A DNA stretch of 64,000 nt from positions 66,223,501-66,287,500 of the forward strand of contig NC_090983.1 of assembly GCF_041146395.1 (NCBI RefSeq). Direction: 5' to 3'. The notes under the pieces are model-generated. The model did not search any database. It saw nothing but the letters and a program-made list of their open reading frames with translations, and had not been told where the DNA came from. The DNA is from Eulemur rufifrons. Its lineage: Eukaryota; Chordata; Mammalia; Primates; Lemuridae. Positions within the stretch are counted from its first letter, which is position 1. Each line of letters begins with the position of its first letter. The position numbers and the translations under genes were made by a program. Positions 63,050 through 64,000 of this stretch are shown here, in pieces.

Positions 63050-64000
63050 CCTCCTATAACTGTTCCAAATGATCACCATTCCTCAAGAGCCTTACCTAAC
63101 ACCATGCACTCTCATCTCCAGACTCCCAGGAGACAAGTCACCTCCTACTTTATCAAGAAAAGTCATTGAGGAGTGAAAATGACCTCTAATTCCTTCCTTT
63201 GTACCTCATATCTTTCTATCTCTTGCCGGGTTGCTAAGCCTTCCTCTAGACACAGGACGTCTATGTGTTCAAGTCCAGTCCTTCTCCCTAATGTTTGGAA
63301 CATTGACCCATCTAAAACTTCGGAAATGTGATTGGGATTGTTACCTTCCCTTATTTTTGTTTTTCTTACTCTTTGTAGAACTTCCCTCAGCCTGTACACA
63401 TGGTTCAGTCTTTTCTATATAAAGAAATCTTCTCTAACCAAGTCACCTTCTAGCTCTTGGGCTGTCCCTAGCTCCACCCTTTCATTTGAAATCAACCTTT
63501 TGAAAGAATGATCTACATTATTGTCCCCAGAACTTCTGACCTCTCCAATCCACCTAAATCTTCTCTTTTCTCCAAGGTCACTGGTGACCCCCAAATTACC
63601 TAGTCCCACCAATGTTCTTCCATCCTGATACCGCTGGACCTCTCCACTTCACTTCCCAGTTGACCACCCACTCACTGACGTTCTTTACTCCCTCAGCTTC
63701 TATGAAACTATATACTTTGTCACACTTAAAGTGCTTCTAAGACTACCTGTGTATTTCTTGCTGTCTTCCCATTCCTAAAACCCTGTTATCTTCCAGTTTT
63801 CTCTCCTTCCTCTTTGCCCTTCTCTATTTCATTTGTCCCCAAGCATCCTTATGATTTCATCTGCCCTTATATGCTAATTACTGTCAAATCTTTTTTCCCA
63901 TCCTTGCACAGCTCTCTCTTGAACCCCATATATCCAGCTACATGCTAATTATATCAACTTGGAAATCTACAGATGCCTCAAACTCAGTGTCCAAAATGGA
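63050..64000 (+). mobile_element. L2 LINE ORF2 (reverse transcriptase region), sense, cut by window edge
   Basis: 'ctttctccaaggtcactggt'-type wording, 'ctggacctctccacttcact', 'agttgaccacccactcactg', 'cagctctctcttgaacccca' and 'gatgcctcaaactcagtgtc' follow the L2 ORF2 consensus, including the decayed D-L-S...D-H block of the reverse transcriptase. The first few hundred bases are less certain. The frame is heavily broken. Confidence 0.6.

Overview
The window is vertebrate nuclear DNA, almost certainly from a strepsirrhine primate and most likely a lemur. Five Alu copies (10277, 17328, 23798, 29229, 32441) carry the extra middle segment typical of strepsirrhine Alus. No galago-type tRNA/Alu composite SINE was seen. 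Alongside them are older Alus, L1, L2, MIR, MaLR LTRs and Tigger/hAT DNA transposons. No operon, CRISPR array, plasmid or phage feature was found.

The only protein-coding gene I can support is CCDC148 (coiled-coil domain containing 148), on the + strand. Eight consecutive coding exons lie at 28276-28397, 36193-36296, 39056-39138, 39343-39494, 40656-40751, 40830-41011, 59155-59293 and 60298-60504. All internal junctions are GT-AG, reading phases agree across every splice, and there is no stop. Together they encode about 362 residues, which I recognise as roughly residues 9 to 370 of the ~591-residue protein. The first coding exon and the long C-terminal coiled-coil exons lie outside the window or were not found.

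Layout: 1-28275 is upstream intron or flanking DNA built largely from repeats, including a Tigger1 transposon (13143-17083) interrupted by an Alu that is itself interrupted by an L1. 28398-41011 contains the compact exon cluster, with one intron of only 78 bp. 41012-59154 is an 18-kb intron holding an old L1 block, an antisense solo LTR and several ancient repeats. 59155-60504 holds two more exons. 60505-64000 is intron ending inside a degenerate L2 reverse transcriptase region.

I found no convincing new biological system. The most useful second-look items are the triple nested insertion, a short hAT transposase remnant at 30916-31152, an open reading frame that joins L1 to non-L1 sequence at 38339-38806, and the 78-bp intron. 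Repeat family names are from memory of consensus sequences; ends are approximate unless target-site duplications are given.
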